Origin: Paraburkholderia tropica
GTDB taxonomy: Bacteria; Pseudomonadota; Gammaproteobacteria; Burkholderiales; Burkholderiaceae
Assembly: GCF_914484835.1 (NCBI RefSeq)
Contig: NZ_CAJZAR010000058.1
Span: 1-64,000 of the forward strand
Reading direction: 5' to 3'
Length of the DNA: 64,000 nucleotides
This document shows, piece after piece, positions 36,382 through 46,296 of this stretch. How positions within the stretch are numbered: the first letter of the stretch is position 1; each line of letters begins with the position of its first letter. The position numbers and the translations under genes are program-made. The notes under the pieces are model-generated. The model made no database searches and was not told the origin of the DNA. It worked only from the letters and a program-made list of their open reading frames with translations.

Positions 36382-38061
36382 TTACGCGCTGGCCGCCTCG
36401 CGAGATTCCCGCGCGAGCGCCGCCAGATCGGCGCTCACCGCGTCGAGCACCGGCGTCCAGTCGCGGAACTGCTTCTGCCGATACAACGTGGTGTTCGGAT
36501 ACCACGGGCTGTCACGGCGATCGAGCTGCCAGACCCAATGCGGATTCACGTCGAGCAGCACCCACGCGCGCTTGCGGAGCGCGCCCGCCAGATGCGCCGC
36601 CGACGTGCACACCGAAATCACCAGATCGAGCCCGTCGACGAAGGCCGCGGTTTCGTCGAAGTTCGGCCATTCGGCGCTGTAGTCGGCGATGGCGAAGCCC
36701 GCCGCGCGCGCCGCCTCGACATCGGCTTGCGCGCCCGGCTGCAGCGAGTAGAACGCAACGTCGGACGCCATGCCCGCGAACGCCTGCGCGAAGCGTTCGA
36801 GCCCGACGCGCCGATACGGATTGCGCTGATGCGTGAGGCTGCCGGTCCACGCGAGGCCGACCTTCAGGCGGCGCGGACCGGCGTCGGCCGCGAGCCGCTC
36901 GCGCCAGTACGCGGCGCGCGCCGGGTCGGCCGTGAGATAGCCGGTCGGGCCGGGAAGGGTGTCGTCGCGGGTATCGAAGAGGAACGGCAGGCTCAGCAGC
37001 GACACTTCGCAGTCGTGCGGCGGCAGCGCTTCGACCGGCCCGCCCGAGCAATAGAGATCGACGTGGCCGGCGAAGCTGCGCGAGAGCAGCGCGCCCATTT
37101 GCGGAAACGAATTCCAGACCAGCTTGCCGCCTTCGCGATGCACACGCTCGGCGAGCATCGGCACGTAACGGGCGAATTGCAGCAGGTCGCCCATGCCCTG
37201 TTCGCCCCAAAGCAGCAGCGTGCGTCCGGCGAGCGGCTCGCCGTGCCATTGCGGCTTCGCAAACGCGGGCCGCCCCGACGCGAGTTCGCGCGAACCTCGC
37301 CAGCGCAGTTCGTGGCCGGCCCAGCCCTCGGCATAGTCGCCGCGCAAGAGCTGCAGGATCGCCAGATTGAAACGCGACGAGGCTTCGTTGGGCGCATACT
37401 CGCAGGCGGCGCGCGCCGCGCGCTCCGCTTCGTCCCAGTCTTGCGCTTCCTTGCACACCATCGCGTAGTTGTTGATCGCGAGCGGGTCGTGCGGCGCGAG
37501 CGCGAGGGCGCGACGGGCTGCGTCATGAGGTCGCGCAAGATCGGTGTCGGTCGGGCGCAGCAACGCGAGATTGATCCACGCACGGCTGTTGCCGGGGTCG
37601 GCCGCGACGGCATCTTCGAGCAGCCGATCAACCTCGCCTCTCTCTGATTTGATAAGCATCAAAGAGATTGCAAGATTGTTGCGAAGATTTGGAAACGTCG
37701 GGTCGATTGCCAGCGCGCGGCGGTATGGTTCGACGGCATCGGCGTGACGATTGGCGAATTGCAGCGCGAGTCCGGCGGCGAATTGCGCCGTCACGCGAGC
37801 GGGCGCGAGACGCGCCGCAGCCAGCGCGAACCGCAGTGCGGCGGGCGCTTTGGCGGGTTCCTGCACCTGGGCCGCGATGCGCATCAGCGCGTCGTCGTCG
37901 AGTGAGAGCAGAGTTGCGCGGGCCTTCGTCAACAGCGCGTGCGCTTCGTTTTCCGCCTCGCGGTCAGCAGCCGGCGCCGGGTCCGTTCGCGCGGCGGCAT
38001 CGACGAAATCGAGAAAGAGATTCCACATTGGCGGAAGCAAATTGTGGGCGTCCGTTTGCAT
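36382..38061 (-). CDS. TPR-repeat protein fused to a glycosyltransferase-like domain
   Basis: A 559-residue protein. Residues about 70-245 hold tetratricopeptide repeats (LQFANRHADAVEPYRRALAIDP, ALALAPHDPLAINNYAMVCKEAQDWDEAE segments). Residues about 250-555 resemble the GT9/GT41-like domain common in flagellin and surface-protein glycosylation: LLLWGEQGMGDLLQFARY, LKVGLAWTGS and LVISVCTSAAHLAGAL. It is probably a soluble protein glycosyltransferase; acceptor unknown. No ribosome binding site is seen, so a start at Met12 (MWNLFLDF) is possible. Confidence 0.8.
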   Translation of the reverse strand: MQTDAHNLLPPMWNLFLDFVDAAARTDPAPAADREAENEAHALLTKARATLLSLDDDALMRIAAQVQEPAKAPAALRFALAAARLAPARVTAQFAAGLALQFANRHADAVEPYRRALAIDPTFPNLRNNLAISLMLIKSERGEVDRLLEDAVAADPGNSRAWINLALLRPTDTDLARPHDAARRALALAPHDPLAINNYAMVCKEAQDWDEAERAARAACEYAPNEASSRFNLAILQLLRGDYAEGWAGHELRWRGSRELASGRPAFAKPQWHGEPLAGRTLLLWGEQGMGDLLQFARYVPMLAERVHREGGKLVWNSFPQMGALLSRSFAGHVDLYCSGGPVEALPPHDCEVSLLSLPFLFDTRDDTLPGPTGYLTADPARAAYWRERLAADAGPRRLKVGLAWTGSLTHQRNPYRRVGLERFAQAFAGMASDVAFYSLQPGAQADVEAARAAGFAIADYSAEWPNFDETAAFVDGLDLVISVCTSAAHLAGALRKRAWVLLDVNPHWVWQLDRRDSPWYPNTTLYRQKQFRDWTPVLDAVSADLAALARESREAASA

Positions 38062-38193
38062 AGGTTTATCGGCCTTAGATGAATAACGCGGCTTCAGGCA
38101 AATCTATTTCGAGCAGATTCGACTATGAGCAATATTCAAACAAAGCTGCTCAGGTTAAGGAATCGGACAAGTACGAACAGGTAAACTGACAGC

Positions 38194-39666
38194 ATGCATC
38201 GAATAACCGTCAGTGCTAGCGTCAATCTCAGCCATCTGTTCTGGCTGCGCAGTCTCGCCATCATCGGCCAGCTCTGCACGATTGCGTTCGTACAATTTTT
38301 CTTCGGCGTGCAACTGCCGCTGCCTGCCATGCTGTTCGTGATCGCCCTCGAAGTGGCGTTCAACGGCGTGACCTGGCTGCGCGTCACGCAGGATCGTCCC
38401 GAGTCCAATCTCGAACTGTTCGGCCAGATCTGGGTCGACCTCGGCGCGCTCTCGGCGCTGCTGTTTCTCTCGGGCGGCACCACCAATCCGTTCGTCTCGC
38501 TCTATCTGCCCTCGCTCGCCATCGCGGCGGCCGTGCTGCCGTGGTATCTCACGGCGTGGCTCGCGTGCTTCGCGGTGGCCTGCTACGTGCTGCTCGGTTT
38601 CGACAACGTCCCGCTCAATCTCGACAACCCGTCGAACCTGTTCGACTACTACCGCGCGGGCACGTGGGTGAACTTCATGGTGAGCGTGGCGCTGATCGTC
38701 TGGTTCGTGGCGCGCATGTCGCGCGCGCTGCGCCAGCGCGAGAACGCGCTCGCCGACGCCCAGCAGCGCCTCCTGCGCGACGAACGCGCGGTCGCGCTCG
38801 GCGTGCAGGCGGCCACGGTCGCGCACGAGATCGGCACGCCGCTCTCCACGATTTCCATGCTGACCGAAGAGTTGCGCGACATCGCGCGCACGGACAAAGG
38901 CCTCGCGCCCTACGGCGCCGACCTCGAACTGCTCGACAGGCAGATCACGCTCTGCACCTCGGCGCTCGCGCGTCTGCGCAGCCGTGCGTCGTCGGCGGGC
39001 AGCCGTCAGCCTGTGGGCGAATGGCTCGATCCGTTCGTCGAGCAGTGGCGCCTGCGCCAACCGCACGTGAAGTTCGAACTGCTCGGCGAGCCGCCTGCGG
39101 ACCTCTGCCTCGAAGACACCGTGGCGGTCGGCCAGATCCTCACCATTTTGCTCGACAACGCCGCGCGCGCGAGCCGCGATTTCGTTTCGCTGCGCGCGTA
39201 CCCGTCGCCGCGCGTGGCGGGCTTCATCGATTTCGAAGTCTGCGACGCGGGGCCGGGCATTCCGGCGTCGCTGCGCGCCTCGCTGGGCGCCGCGCCCGTG
39301 GAGAGCACCCAGGGCGGCCATGGCGTGGGGCTGTATCTGGCGTTTTCGTCGGCGGCGCGGCTGGGCGGTTCGATCGAACTGACCGACGCGGCGGCGGGCG
39401 GCGTGGCGTCCGAAGGCGGCGCAGCCGAAGGGAGCAGTGGAGCAGTCGCAGCACATGCTGCGGCCGCGGTGGGCGGCGGCACGCGCGCGCGCAAGGCGCG
39501 CGGCACGCGTGCGGTGCTCCGGGTGCCCGTGAAAACGGGCGACCAGGCACAGGCGCCGGCATCGCCGGGCGAGACGGACCAGGCTGCGGGCTCGCGCGAT
39601 GGCGCGGCGGCCAAGGGTTCGGATATTGAATCAGGCGAGGGGCCGGCCCGGCCCGACGCGGCCTAA
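38194..39666 (+). CDS. RegB/PrrB/RoxS-type redox sensor histidine kinase
   Basis: A 490-residue kinase with six membrane helices (about residues 15-185). The loop GGTTNPF (94-100) matches the quinone-binding motif of RegB. The H box is ATVAHEIGTPLSTISML (His211) and a Cys at residue 254 (TLCTSAL) sits where RegB has its redox-active cysteine. ATPase motifs DNAAR, DAGPGI and GVGLYLAFSSAARLGG follow; about 75 residues of low complexity end the protein. The regulator gene lies 19 bp downstream. Such pairs adjust respiration genes to redox state. Confidence 0.9.
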   Translation: MHRITVSASVNLSHLFWLRSLAIIGQLCTIAFVQFFFGVQLPLPAMLFVIALEVAFNGVTWLRVTQDRPESNLELFGQIWVDLGALSALLFLSGGTTNPFVSLYLPSLAIAAAVLPWYLTAWLACFAVACYVLLGFDNVPLNLDNPSNLFDYYRAGTWVNFMVSVALIVWFVARMSRALRQRENALADAQQRLLRDERAVALGVQAATVAHEIGTPLSTISMLTEELRDIARTDKGLAPYGADLELLDRQITLCTSALARLRSRASSAGSRQPVGEWLDPFVEQWRLRQPHVKFELLGEPPADLCLEDTVAVGQILTILLDNAARASRDFVSLRAYPSPRVAGFIDFEVCDAGPGIPASLRASLGAAPVESTQGGHGVGLYLAFSSAARLGGSIELTDAAAGGVASEGGAAEGSSGAVAAHAAAAVGGGTRARKARGTRAVLRVPVKTGDQAQAPASPGETDQAAGSRDGAAAKGSDIESGEGPARPDAA

Positions 39667-39685
39667 ACAACACGGAGAAAGTGGC

Positions 39686-40228
39686 ATGAGCGATATGAAT
39701 TTTCTGGTGATCGACGACGACGAAGTCTTCTCCGACATCCTGGCGCGAGGCCTCACGCGGCGCGGCTATCAGGTCCAGCAGGCGCACAACGCCGACGAGG
39801 CGGTGCGCTTCGCCAACCAGCAGAAGTTCTCGCAGATCACCGTCGACCTGCATCTGGGCAACGACTCGGGTCTCTCGCTGATCGCGCCGCTGCGCGACCT
39901 GCAGCCCGACGCGCGCATGCTCGTGCTCACGGGTTACGCGAGCATCGCCACGGCGGTGCAGGCGGTGAAGGACGGCGCGGACAACTATCTGGCCAAGCCC
40001 GCGAACGTCGAAATGATTCTGTCGGCACTGCAAAGCGACGCGAGCGCGCTGCAAGCCGAAGCGGCCATTGAGCATCCCACGCCGCTGTCGGTTGCGCGTC
40101 TCGAATGGGAGCACATTCAGCGCGTGCTGGCCGAGCACGGCGGCAACATCTCCGCCACGGCGCGCGCGCTCAACATGCACCGCCGCACGTTGCAGCGCAA
40201 GCTCGCCAAGCGGCCGGTCAAGCAGTAA
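39686..40228 (+). CDS. RegA/PrrA/RoxR-type response regulator
   Basis: A 180-residue regulator: receiver (residues 1-118) with acidic triad IDDDE, phospho-acceptor Asp54 (TVDLHLGNDSG) and Lys in YLAKPAN, then a Fis-type helix-turn-helix whose NISATARALNMHRRTLQRKLAKRPV is nearly the invariant RegA recognition helix. It therefore should bind RegA-like sites. A GGAGA site precedes the ATG at 39686. Cotranscribed with the upstream sensor and closed by a terminator. Confidence 0.93.
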   Translation: MSDMNFLVIDDDEVFSDILARGLTRRGYQVQQAHNADEAVRFANQQKFSQITVDLHLGNDSGLSLIAPLRDLQPDARMLVLTGYASIATAVQAVKDGADNYLAKPANVEMILSALQSDASALQAEAAIEHPTPLSVARLEWEHIQRVLAEHGGNISATARALNMHRRTLQRKLAKRPVKQ

Positions 40229-40242
40229 CGCCGCCGCCATGA

Positions 40243-40272
40243 AAAAAGCCCTGCAATGCAGGGCTTTTTTTG
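40243..40272 (+). terminator. intrinsic terminator after the redox regulator
   Basis: AAAAAGCCCTG/CAGGGCTTTTT stem with a short CAATG loop followed by T7. The A tract on the other side would also let it act for hslU. Confidence 0.9.
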
Positions 40273-40291
40273 TTGGCGAGGCGCGCGGCCG

Positions 40292-41644
40292 TTACAGCAC
40301 GTAGCGCGACAGATCTTCATCCTGCGCGACTTCGCCGAGCGCCTTGTCGACATAGGCGGCGTCGATCGTCACGCTCTGGCCCGCATGGTTGCCGGCCGCG
40401 AACGACACGTCTTCCAGCAGCTTTTCGATGACCGTGTAAAGGCGGCGCGCGCCGATATTCTCGGTCTTCTCGTTGACCGAGTAGGCGATTTCCGCGAGGC
40501 GGCGAATGCCGTCTTCCGCGAAATCGAGCTGCACGTCTTCGGTCGCGAGCAGCGCCTGATACTGCTTGACGAGGCTCGCGTCGGTCGAGACCAGAATCGC
40601 TTCGAAGTCCTTCACGGAGAGCGATTCGAGTTCCACGCGGATCGGGAAACGGCCCTGCAGTTCGGGGATCAGATCGCTCGGCTTCGACAGATGGAACGCC
40701 CCGCTCGCGATGAACAGGATGTGATCGGTCTTGATCATCCCGTACTTCGTGTTGATGGTGGTGCCTTCCACGAGCGGCAGCAGATCGCGCTGCACGCCCT
40801 GGCGCGAGACTTCGCCGCCACCGCTGCCTTCGTTGTTGCGCGACGCGATCTTGTCGATTTCGTCGAGGAACACGATGCCGTTCTGCTCGACGTTCTGCAC
40901 GGCCTTCTGCTTGACCTCTTCGTCATTGAGCATCTTGGCCGCTTCTTCGTCGGTGATCAGCTTGAGCGCTTCCTTGACCTTCACCTTGCGGCGCGTTTTC
41001 TTGCCGCCACCCAGATTGGCGAACATCGAGCGGATCTGCTCGGTCATGTCTTCCATGCCCGGCGGCCCCATGATGTCCATGCCGGCTTGCGGCATCTCAA
41101 CGTCGAGTTCGATTTCCTTGTCGTCGAGCTGGCCTTCGCGCAGGCGCTTGCGGAAGGTCTGGCGCGTGGCATTGTCGCCGCCTTCGGCCGGGGCCGCCGC
41201 GTCGGACGTACCGAAGCCGACCGGGCGCGCGCCCGGCAGCAGGATGTCGAGGATGCGGTCTTCGGCCTGATCGGTGGCCTTGCTGCGCACCTTGCGCATT
41301 TCCGTTTCGCGGGTCTGCTTGACGGCGATTTCGATCAGATCGCGCACGATGCTGTCGACGTCGCGGCCCACATAGCCCACTTCGGTGAACTTGGTGGCTT
41401 CGATCTTGATGAAGGGCGCGTCGGCGAGCTTCGCCAGACGGCGCGCGATTTCGGTCTTGCCGACGCCCGTCGGCCCGATCATGAGAATGTTCTTCGGCGT
41501 GATTTCCTGGCGCAGCGGGTCGGCGACCTGCTGGCGGCGCCAGCGGTTGCGCAGCGCGACGGCCACGGCCTTCTTCGCTTTCGCCTGGCCGATGATGTGC
41601 TTGTCGAGTTCCGAGACGATCTCGGCGGGGGTCATGGTGCTCAT
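40292..41644 (-). CDS. hslU: HslU, ATPase subunit of the HslUV protease
   Basis: AAA+ unfoldase feeding substrates into HslV. The 450-residue product begins MSTMTPAEIVSELDKHIIGQ, with Walker A GPTGVGKT, Walker B IVFLDEIDK and the inserted I domain (about 110-235), and GYVGRDVDS pore loop. AGAAGGA lies 6 bp before the ATG at 41644; longer in-frame readings are rejected. It is 35 bp downstream of hslV in one heat-shock unit. Confidence 0.96.
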   Translation of the reverse strand: MSTMTPAEIVSELDKHIIGQAKAKKAVAVALRNRWRRQQVADPLRQEITPKNILMIGPTGVGKTEIARRLAKLADAPFIKIEATKFTEVGYVGRDVDSIVRDLIEIAVKQTRETEMRKVRSKATDQAEDRILDILLPGARPVGFGTSDAAAPAEGGDNATRQTFRKRLREGQLDDKEIELDVEMPQAGMDIMGPPGMEDMTEQIRSMFANLGGGKKTRRKVKVKEALKLITDEEAAKMLNDEEVKQKAVQNVEQNGIVFLDEIDKIASRNNEGSGGGEVSRQGVQRDLLPLVEGTTINTKYGMIKTDHILFIASGAFHLSKPSDLIPELQGRFPIRVELESLSVKDFEAILVSTDASLVKQYQALLATEDVQLDFAEDGIRRLAEIAYSVNEKTENIGARRLYTVIEKLLEDVSFAAGNHAGQSVTIDAAYVDKALGEVAQDEDLSRYVL

Positions 41645-41679
41645 CCTGATTCCTTCTCGTCGGTTCGGTCTGGGTACGC

Positions 41680-42216
41680 TTACTCGATCGTCTCGATCAC
41701 GCGGTTGTGATTCGTGTAGATACACATGTCGCCCGCGATTTCGAGCGACTTTTCGACGATCTCGCGCGGCGAGAGGTCGGTGTTCAGCACGAGCGCGCGG
41801 GCCGCGGCCTGCGCATACGCGCCGCCCGAACCGATCGCGCAGATGCCTTCTTCGGGGTCGAGCACGTCGCCGTTACCGGTGATGACGAGCGTGGTGGTGG
41901 CGTCGGCGGCGATCAGCATCGCTTCGAGACGGCGCAGCATGCGGTCGGTGCGCCAGTCTTTCGCGAGTTCGACGGCCGCGCGGGTGAGATTGCCCTGATG
42001 CTTTTCGAGCTTGGCTTCGAAGCGGTCGAGCAGCGAGAACGCGTCGGCGGTGCCGCCGGCGAAGCCGACCATCACCTTGCCGCCGTAGATGCGCCGGACC
42101 TTCTTCGCGCCACCCTTCATGACGATGTTGCCGAGGGTGACCTGACCGTCGCCGCCGAGGGCGACCTTGTCGCCGCGTCGCACGGATACGATGGTCGTGC
42201 CGTGATATTGCTCCAT
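41680..42216 (-). CDS. hslV: HslV, proteolytic subunit of the HslUV protease
   Basis: Threonine protease forming a double hexamer. The 178-residue product starts MEQYHG followed by TTIVSVRRGDKVALGGDGQVTLG; the catalytic nucleophile is the first Thr of TTIVSV. Because six residues precede it, maturation must remove a short propeptide, not only the initiator Met. AAAAAGGAA lies upstream of the ATG. First gene of hslVU. Confidence 0.96.
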   Translation of the reverse strand: MEQYHGTTIVSVRRGDKVALGGDGQVTLGNIVMKGGAKKVRRIYGGKVMVGFAGGTADAFSLLDRFEAKLEKHQGNLTRAAVELAKDWRTDRMLRRLEAMLIAADATTTLVITGNGDVLDPEEGICAIGSGGAYAQAAARALVLNTDLSPREIVEKSLEIAGDMCIYTNHNRVIETIE

Positions 42217-42344
42217 GTGCGTTCCTTTTTACCGTTGATGCCAGCGTGTTGCGTGGACTTCGCGCGGCGGCATGCGCGCCGCGCCTGCGGATCCGGTTAC
42301 GCGCCGTACGCGGCGCGAGGCGCGCGAGCGGGCGTGTCGGTAGA

Positions 42345-42372
42345 AGTTTAGGGCGGCGGCGGGCAGTTCAAG
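42345..42372 (-). promoter_or_regulatory. sigma-32-like promoter candidate for hslVU
   Basis: On the minus strand CTTGAA (42372-42367) is followed after 13 bp by CCCTAAACT (42353-42345), similar to the heat-shock consensus CTTGAA-N13-CCCCATNT with mismatches in the -10. It lies about 130 bp upstream of hslV. Confidence 0.42.
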
Positions 42373-42452
42373 GTCTGACAGCGCAGAAAAGCCGCGACGG
42401 CGTTTGCGGCGGCGCGCACACGCGGAGCAAGGGAGAGAAAGGGGGACGCAAA

Positions 42453-42482
42453 TGAAAAAGCGCACGGGACTCCGTGCGCTTC
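42453..42482 (-). terminator. intrinsic terminator of dksA
   Basis: AAGCGCACGG and its complement form a 10-bp stem with a 4-nt loop; on the minus strand it is followed by T5. Confidence 0.85.
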
Positions 42483-42532
42483 GAAAGAAGGCAGTCGATC
42501 GGCACGCGCCGCGTGGCGGCGCCGGCGGCCAA

Positions 42533-42952
42533 TCAGTCGCCGAACAGCTTCTGGCGCAGTTCGCGGCGCTCTTGCGCTTCGAGCGAGAGCGTGGCGGTCG
42601 GGCGCGCGAGCAGACGCGGGATGCCGATCGGCTCGCCCGTTTCCTCGCACCAGCCGTAGTCGCCGGAGTCGATGCGCGCGAGCGACTGCTGCACCTTCTT
42701 CAGCAGCTTGCGCTCGCGGTCGCGCGTGCGCAGTTCGAGCGCGTGCTCTTCTTCGATCGTCGCGCGGTCGGCCGGATCGGGAACGATCACGGTTTCGCGC
42801 AGATTCTCGGTGGTCTGGCCCGCATTGCGGAGGATTTCCGCCTGCAGCTGTTCGAGCCGGTTCTTGAAGAAGGCGAGCTGATCCTCGTTCATGTAATCCT
42901 TGTCGCTCATCTTCAGGATTTCGGCTTCGGTCAAGAGTCGTTTCGTCGTCAT
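42533..42952 (-). CDS. dksA: RNA polymerase-binding factor DksA, zinc-site-deficient type
   Basis: Binds the secondary channel of RNA polymerase and potentiates ppGpp control. The 139-residue product has the coiled coil with the tip motif DPADRA (residues 59-64) and the globular domain GWCEETGEPIGIPRLLARP. Of the four zinc cysteines of classical DksA (CX2CX17CX2C) only Cys102 remains; the others are Thr105, Ser123 and Ala126. It should therefore fold without structural zinc, like DksA2 of Pseudomonas. ATG at 42952 fits MTTKRLLTEAEIL. It lies downstream of a COG0523 metallochaperone on the same strand. Confidence 0.94.
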   Translation of the reverse strand: MTTKRLLTEAEILKMSDKDYMNEDQLAFFKNRLEQLQAEILRNAGQTTENLRETVIVPDPADRATIEEEHALELRTRDRERKLLKKVQQSLARIDSGDYGWCEETGEPIGIPRLLARPTATLSLEAQERRELRQKLFGD

Positions 42953-43645
42953 CTGGCTTGCTTCTTCAATGAGTGAGGCAAAACTGGCACATCTTGCCTG
43001 CACTTGGGTGTTGCCCGCAGTGGCTGACACCACGATTGCGCGCGCTGATTGCGCGCCAAACTGCGCGCCGGCGGGCACGGACGATGCATTGTCGGTGACG
43101 CCTTAGCGCCGCTGCGGGGCCGAACTCCTCTGGAAACCGTTCTTCAGATGCTCCTGAGGCATATTTCGTACCGGCTGCGCGCTGCGACGCGATGCGCGGC
43201 CGGGGAGGCGCGTTTTTCCGGGATAGCCTGTCAGGCCATGTCCGGGTGGCGCCCTGTATTCCAGTGGGGCCGTATTGTAACCGAACCGCAAACTCGCGCT
43301 GTAAGCGGGAAATCCCTGCGTCGGCGGCTTTCGTCTGCGCTCGATATCCAGAAAATATAACGCGCCAATCGTGAAAAAGCGATGGTCGGGTACGTTATTT
43401 GACGCCTTATGCGTGAATCGTCGCGAGAAAGGCGGCTTTAAGGCCGTTGTGCGCCGCTTTTCGTGCGCTTCGAGTCGGTTTTAGTCCGTTGCGCGCCAGT
43501 TTTGTGCCAGCTTCGGGCCAGTTTCGACGTGGGCCTGAAGACGTGTTTCAAAACCGCGATCGTGGCGCGCGCAAACAAAAACGCCCGGCGCGAAGCCGGG
43601 CGTGATGCGGCGCGCACGACGAACACGCCGTGCCGGAGTCCGTGC
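42953..43645. other. long region between the COG0523 gene and dksA
   Basis: 693 bp. Contents seen: the terminator of the COG0523 gene (43573-43603) and, nearer dksA, an AT-rich segment (about 43270-43430) with TACAAT and TATATT boxes on the minus strand that may hold the dksA promoter. Short open frames here show no family features or ribosome binding sites. dksA thus probably has its own promoter with a leader of about 300 nt. Confidence 0.5.
43573..43603 (-). terminator. intrinsic terminator of the COG0523 gene
   Basis: ACGCCCGGC/GCCGGGCGT, a 9-bp GC-rich stem with a 5-nt loop, followed on the minus strand by TTTTGTTTG. Confidence 0.85.
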
Positions 43646-44749
<1,104 letters not shown>

Positions 44750-44818
44750 GCTTTTTGCCTGGTAAGTGTCTCGTGTGGGCGCGGCGCCGCGCGGACGCCC
44801 GCGTGCCGGAATCTCGCG

Positions 44819-44835
44819 GTGTTACAACATAACTA
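44819..44835. promoter_or_regulatory. Zur-like operator candidate upstream of the COG0523 gene
   Basis: GTTACAACATAAC (44821-44833) is an inverted repeat GTTA/TAAC around CAACA, close to the proteobacterial Zur box GTTATANNATAAC-type core. It lies about 72-84 bp ahead of the COG0523 start, in an AT-rich island suitable for a promoter. Confidence 0.45.
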
Positions 44836-44960
44836 TCTATTGAAACATATCTGCGGCGAGGGCGCTGGCGCGGCTTCGAATCGGGGTCGAAACCGCATCG
44901 AGGCTGCCATTAAAGCGCCGCTAAGCGCCGCTCGCGAACTCAAGCGCAGATAAGGCCGCC

Positions 44961-46166
44961 TCAGGCGATTTGCAACAGCAGGCCCTTCAGATACTCGCCT
45001 TCCGGGAACGCCGTGAGCAGCGGATGATCGACGCCCGCGCCGAGGCGCTTGACGATGCGCGCATCGACCTTCGCATCGGCGGCCGCGCCCGCGACGATCT
45101 TCTGGAACAGCTCCGCGTCGATCGCGCCCGAGCACGAGTACGTGAACAGCAGGCCGCCCGGACGCAGCAGCTTGAAACCGGTCAGATTGATGTCCTTGTA
45201 GGCGCGCGCGGCGCGGTCCACGTGCTCGCGCGACGCCGCGAACTTGGGCGGATCGAGCACCACGAGGTCGAAGCGCTCGCCTTCCTCGTGCAGTCGGCGC
45301 AGCGTCTTGAAGGCGTCGGCGTCGAGCCAGGTCGCGCGGTCGGCGTCGAAGCCGTTGGCCTGCACGTTCTTTTGCGCCGTGTTCAGCGCCTCGCCCGACG
45401 AGTCGATCGACACCACGCGCTTCGCGCCGCCCTTCATCGCCGCGAGCGAGAAGCCGCCCGTGTAGCAGAAGCAGTTGAGCACGTCGCGGTCTTGCGCCCA
45501 GGTCTGCACGAGCGCGCGGTTGTCGCGCTGATCGACGTAGAAGCCGGTCTTGTGGCCGTTGCGCACGTCGACGTGATAGCGCACGCCGTTCTCGCTCGCA
45601 ATGATCGTTTCGGGCGGTTCGTCGCCGGCGAGCAGGCCGGTGATCTGTTCGAGTCCTTCCTTGTCGCGGATCGAGACGTCCGAGCGCTCGTAGACATTCG
45701 GGCAGCCGGTGACCGAGGTCAGCGCGTTGACGATGGCGTCCTTCCACGCCTCGACGCCCGCCGCCATGAACTGGCAGACGAGCTGGCCGCGCGCGTTCTG
45801 CGCGACATCTTCGGTGTACCAGTCGACGATCAGGCCGGGCAGGCCGTCGGCCTCGCCGAAGATCAGGCGCACGGCGCCGGTGTCGCGCACCATCGCCTGA
45901 CGATGGGCGAGCGCGCGCTGCACGCGGCGCTTGAAGAACGCGTGATCGATGGGTTCGTTTTCGTCGAAGCTCCAGACGCGCGCGCGGATCTGCGAATGCG
46001 GGCTGTAGGCGGCGCGCGCGAGGAAGCGGCCGTCGTGGGCGCGCACGATCACCGTGGCGCCAGACGCGGGCTTGCCTTCGACGCGCTCGATCGCGTTCGC
46101 GTAGACCCACGGATGGCGGCGCAGCAGGGATTTTTCTTTCGACGGCTTGAGGGTGACGATATTCAT
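44961..46166 (-). CDS. rlmI: 23S rRNA m5C methyltransferase of the RlmI/YccW family
   Basis: A 401-residue enzyme with an N-terminal PUA domain (about 1-75), an EEHEE linker region and a Rossmann methyltransferase. CFCYTGGFSLAAMKGGA is the SAM loop, VVLDPPKFA motif IV and FTYSCSGAI the catalytic Cys motif VI. RlmI methylates C1962 of 23S rRNA. ATG at 46166 (MNIVTLKPSKEKSLLRRHPW) fits; the longer frame upstream lies antisense to xerC sequence context and is rejected. Confidence 0.92.
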   Translation of the reverse strand: MNIVTLKPSKEKSLLRRHPWVYANAIERVEGKPASGATVIVRAHDGRFLARAAYSPHSQIRARVWSFDENEPIDHAFFKRRVQRALAHRQAMVRDTGAVRLIFGEADGLPGLIVDWYTEDVAQNARGQLVCQFMAAGVEAWKDAIVNALTSVTGCPNVYERSDVSIRDKEGLEQITGLLAGDEPPETIIASENGVRYHVDVRNGHKTGFYVDQRDNRALVQTWAQDRDVLNCFCYTGGFSLAAMKGGAKRVVSIDSSGEALNTAQKNVQANGFDADRATWLDADAFKTLRRLHEEGERFDLVVLDPPKFAASREHVDRAARAYKDINLTGFKLLRPGGLLFTYSCSGAIDAELFQKIVAGAAADAKVDARIVKRLGAGVDHPLLTAFPEGEYLKGLLLQIA

Positions 46167-46296
46167 GATGGCTTCGCTAAAGGTGATGCGGCGGCGGGCG
46201 TTGCGCCTGCCGCTTGCGGGCGCGCCGCGTGGTCGTTGAGGATCACGCGCGCGCCGGAGTTTCTGGACCGGCCGCGCCGGAGGTGCCAATGGCCGC

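Larger units (their letters stand above)
42217..42532. other. dksA-hslV intergenic region
   Basis: 316 bp with no gene. It holds the dksA terminator at 42453-42482 and a heat-shock-like promoter candidate for hslVU at 42345-42372. Confidence 0.6.

Noticed and set aside
34485..36836. 783-codon plus-strand frame across argB and the CWC gene
   Set aside because: Antisense and out of frame with the identified genes.
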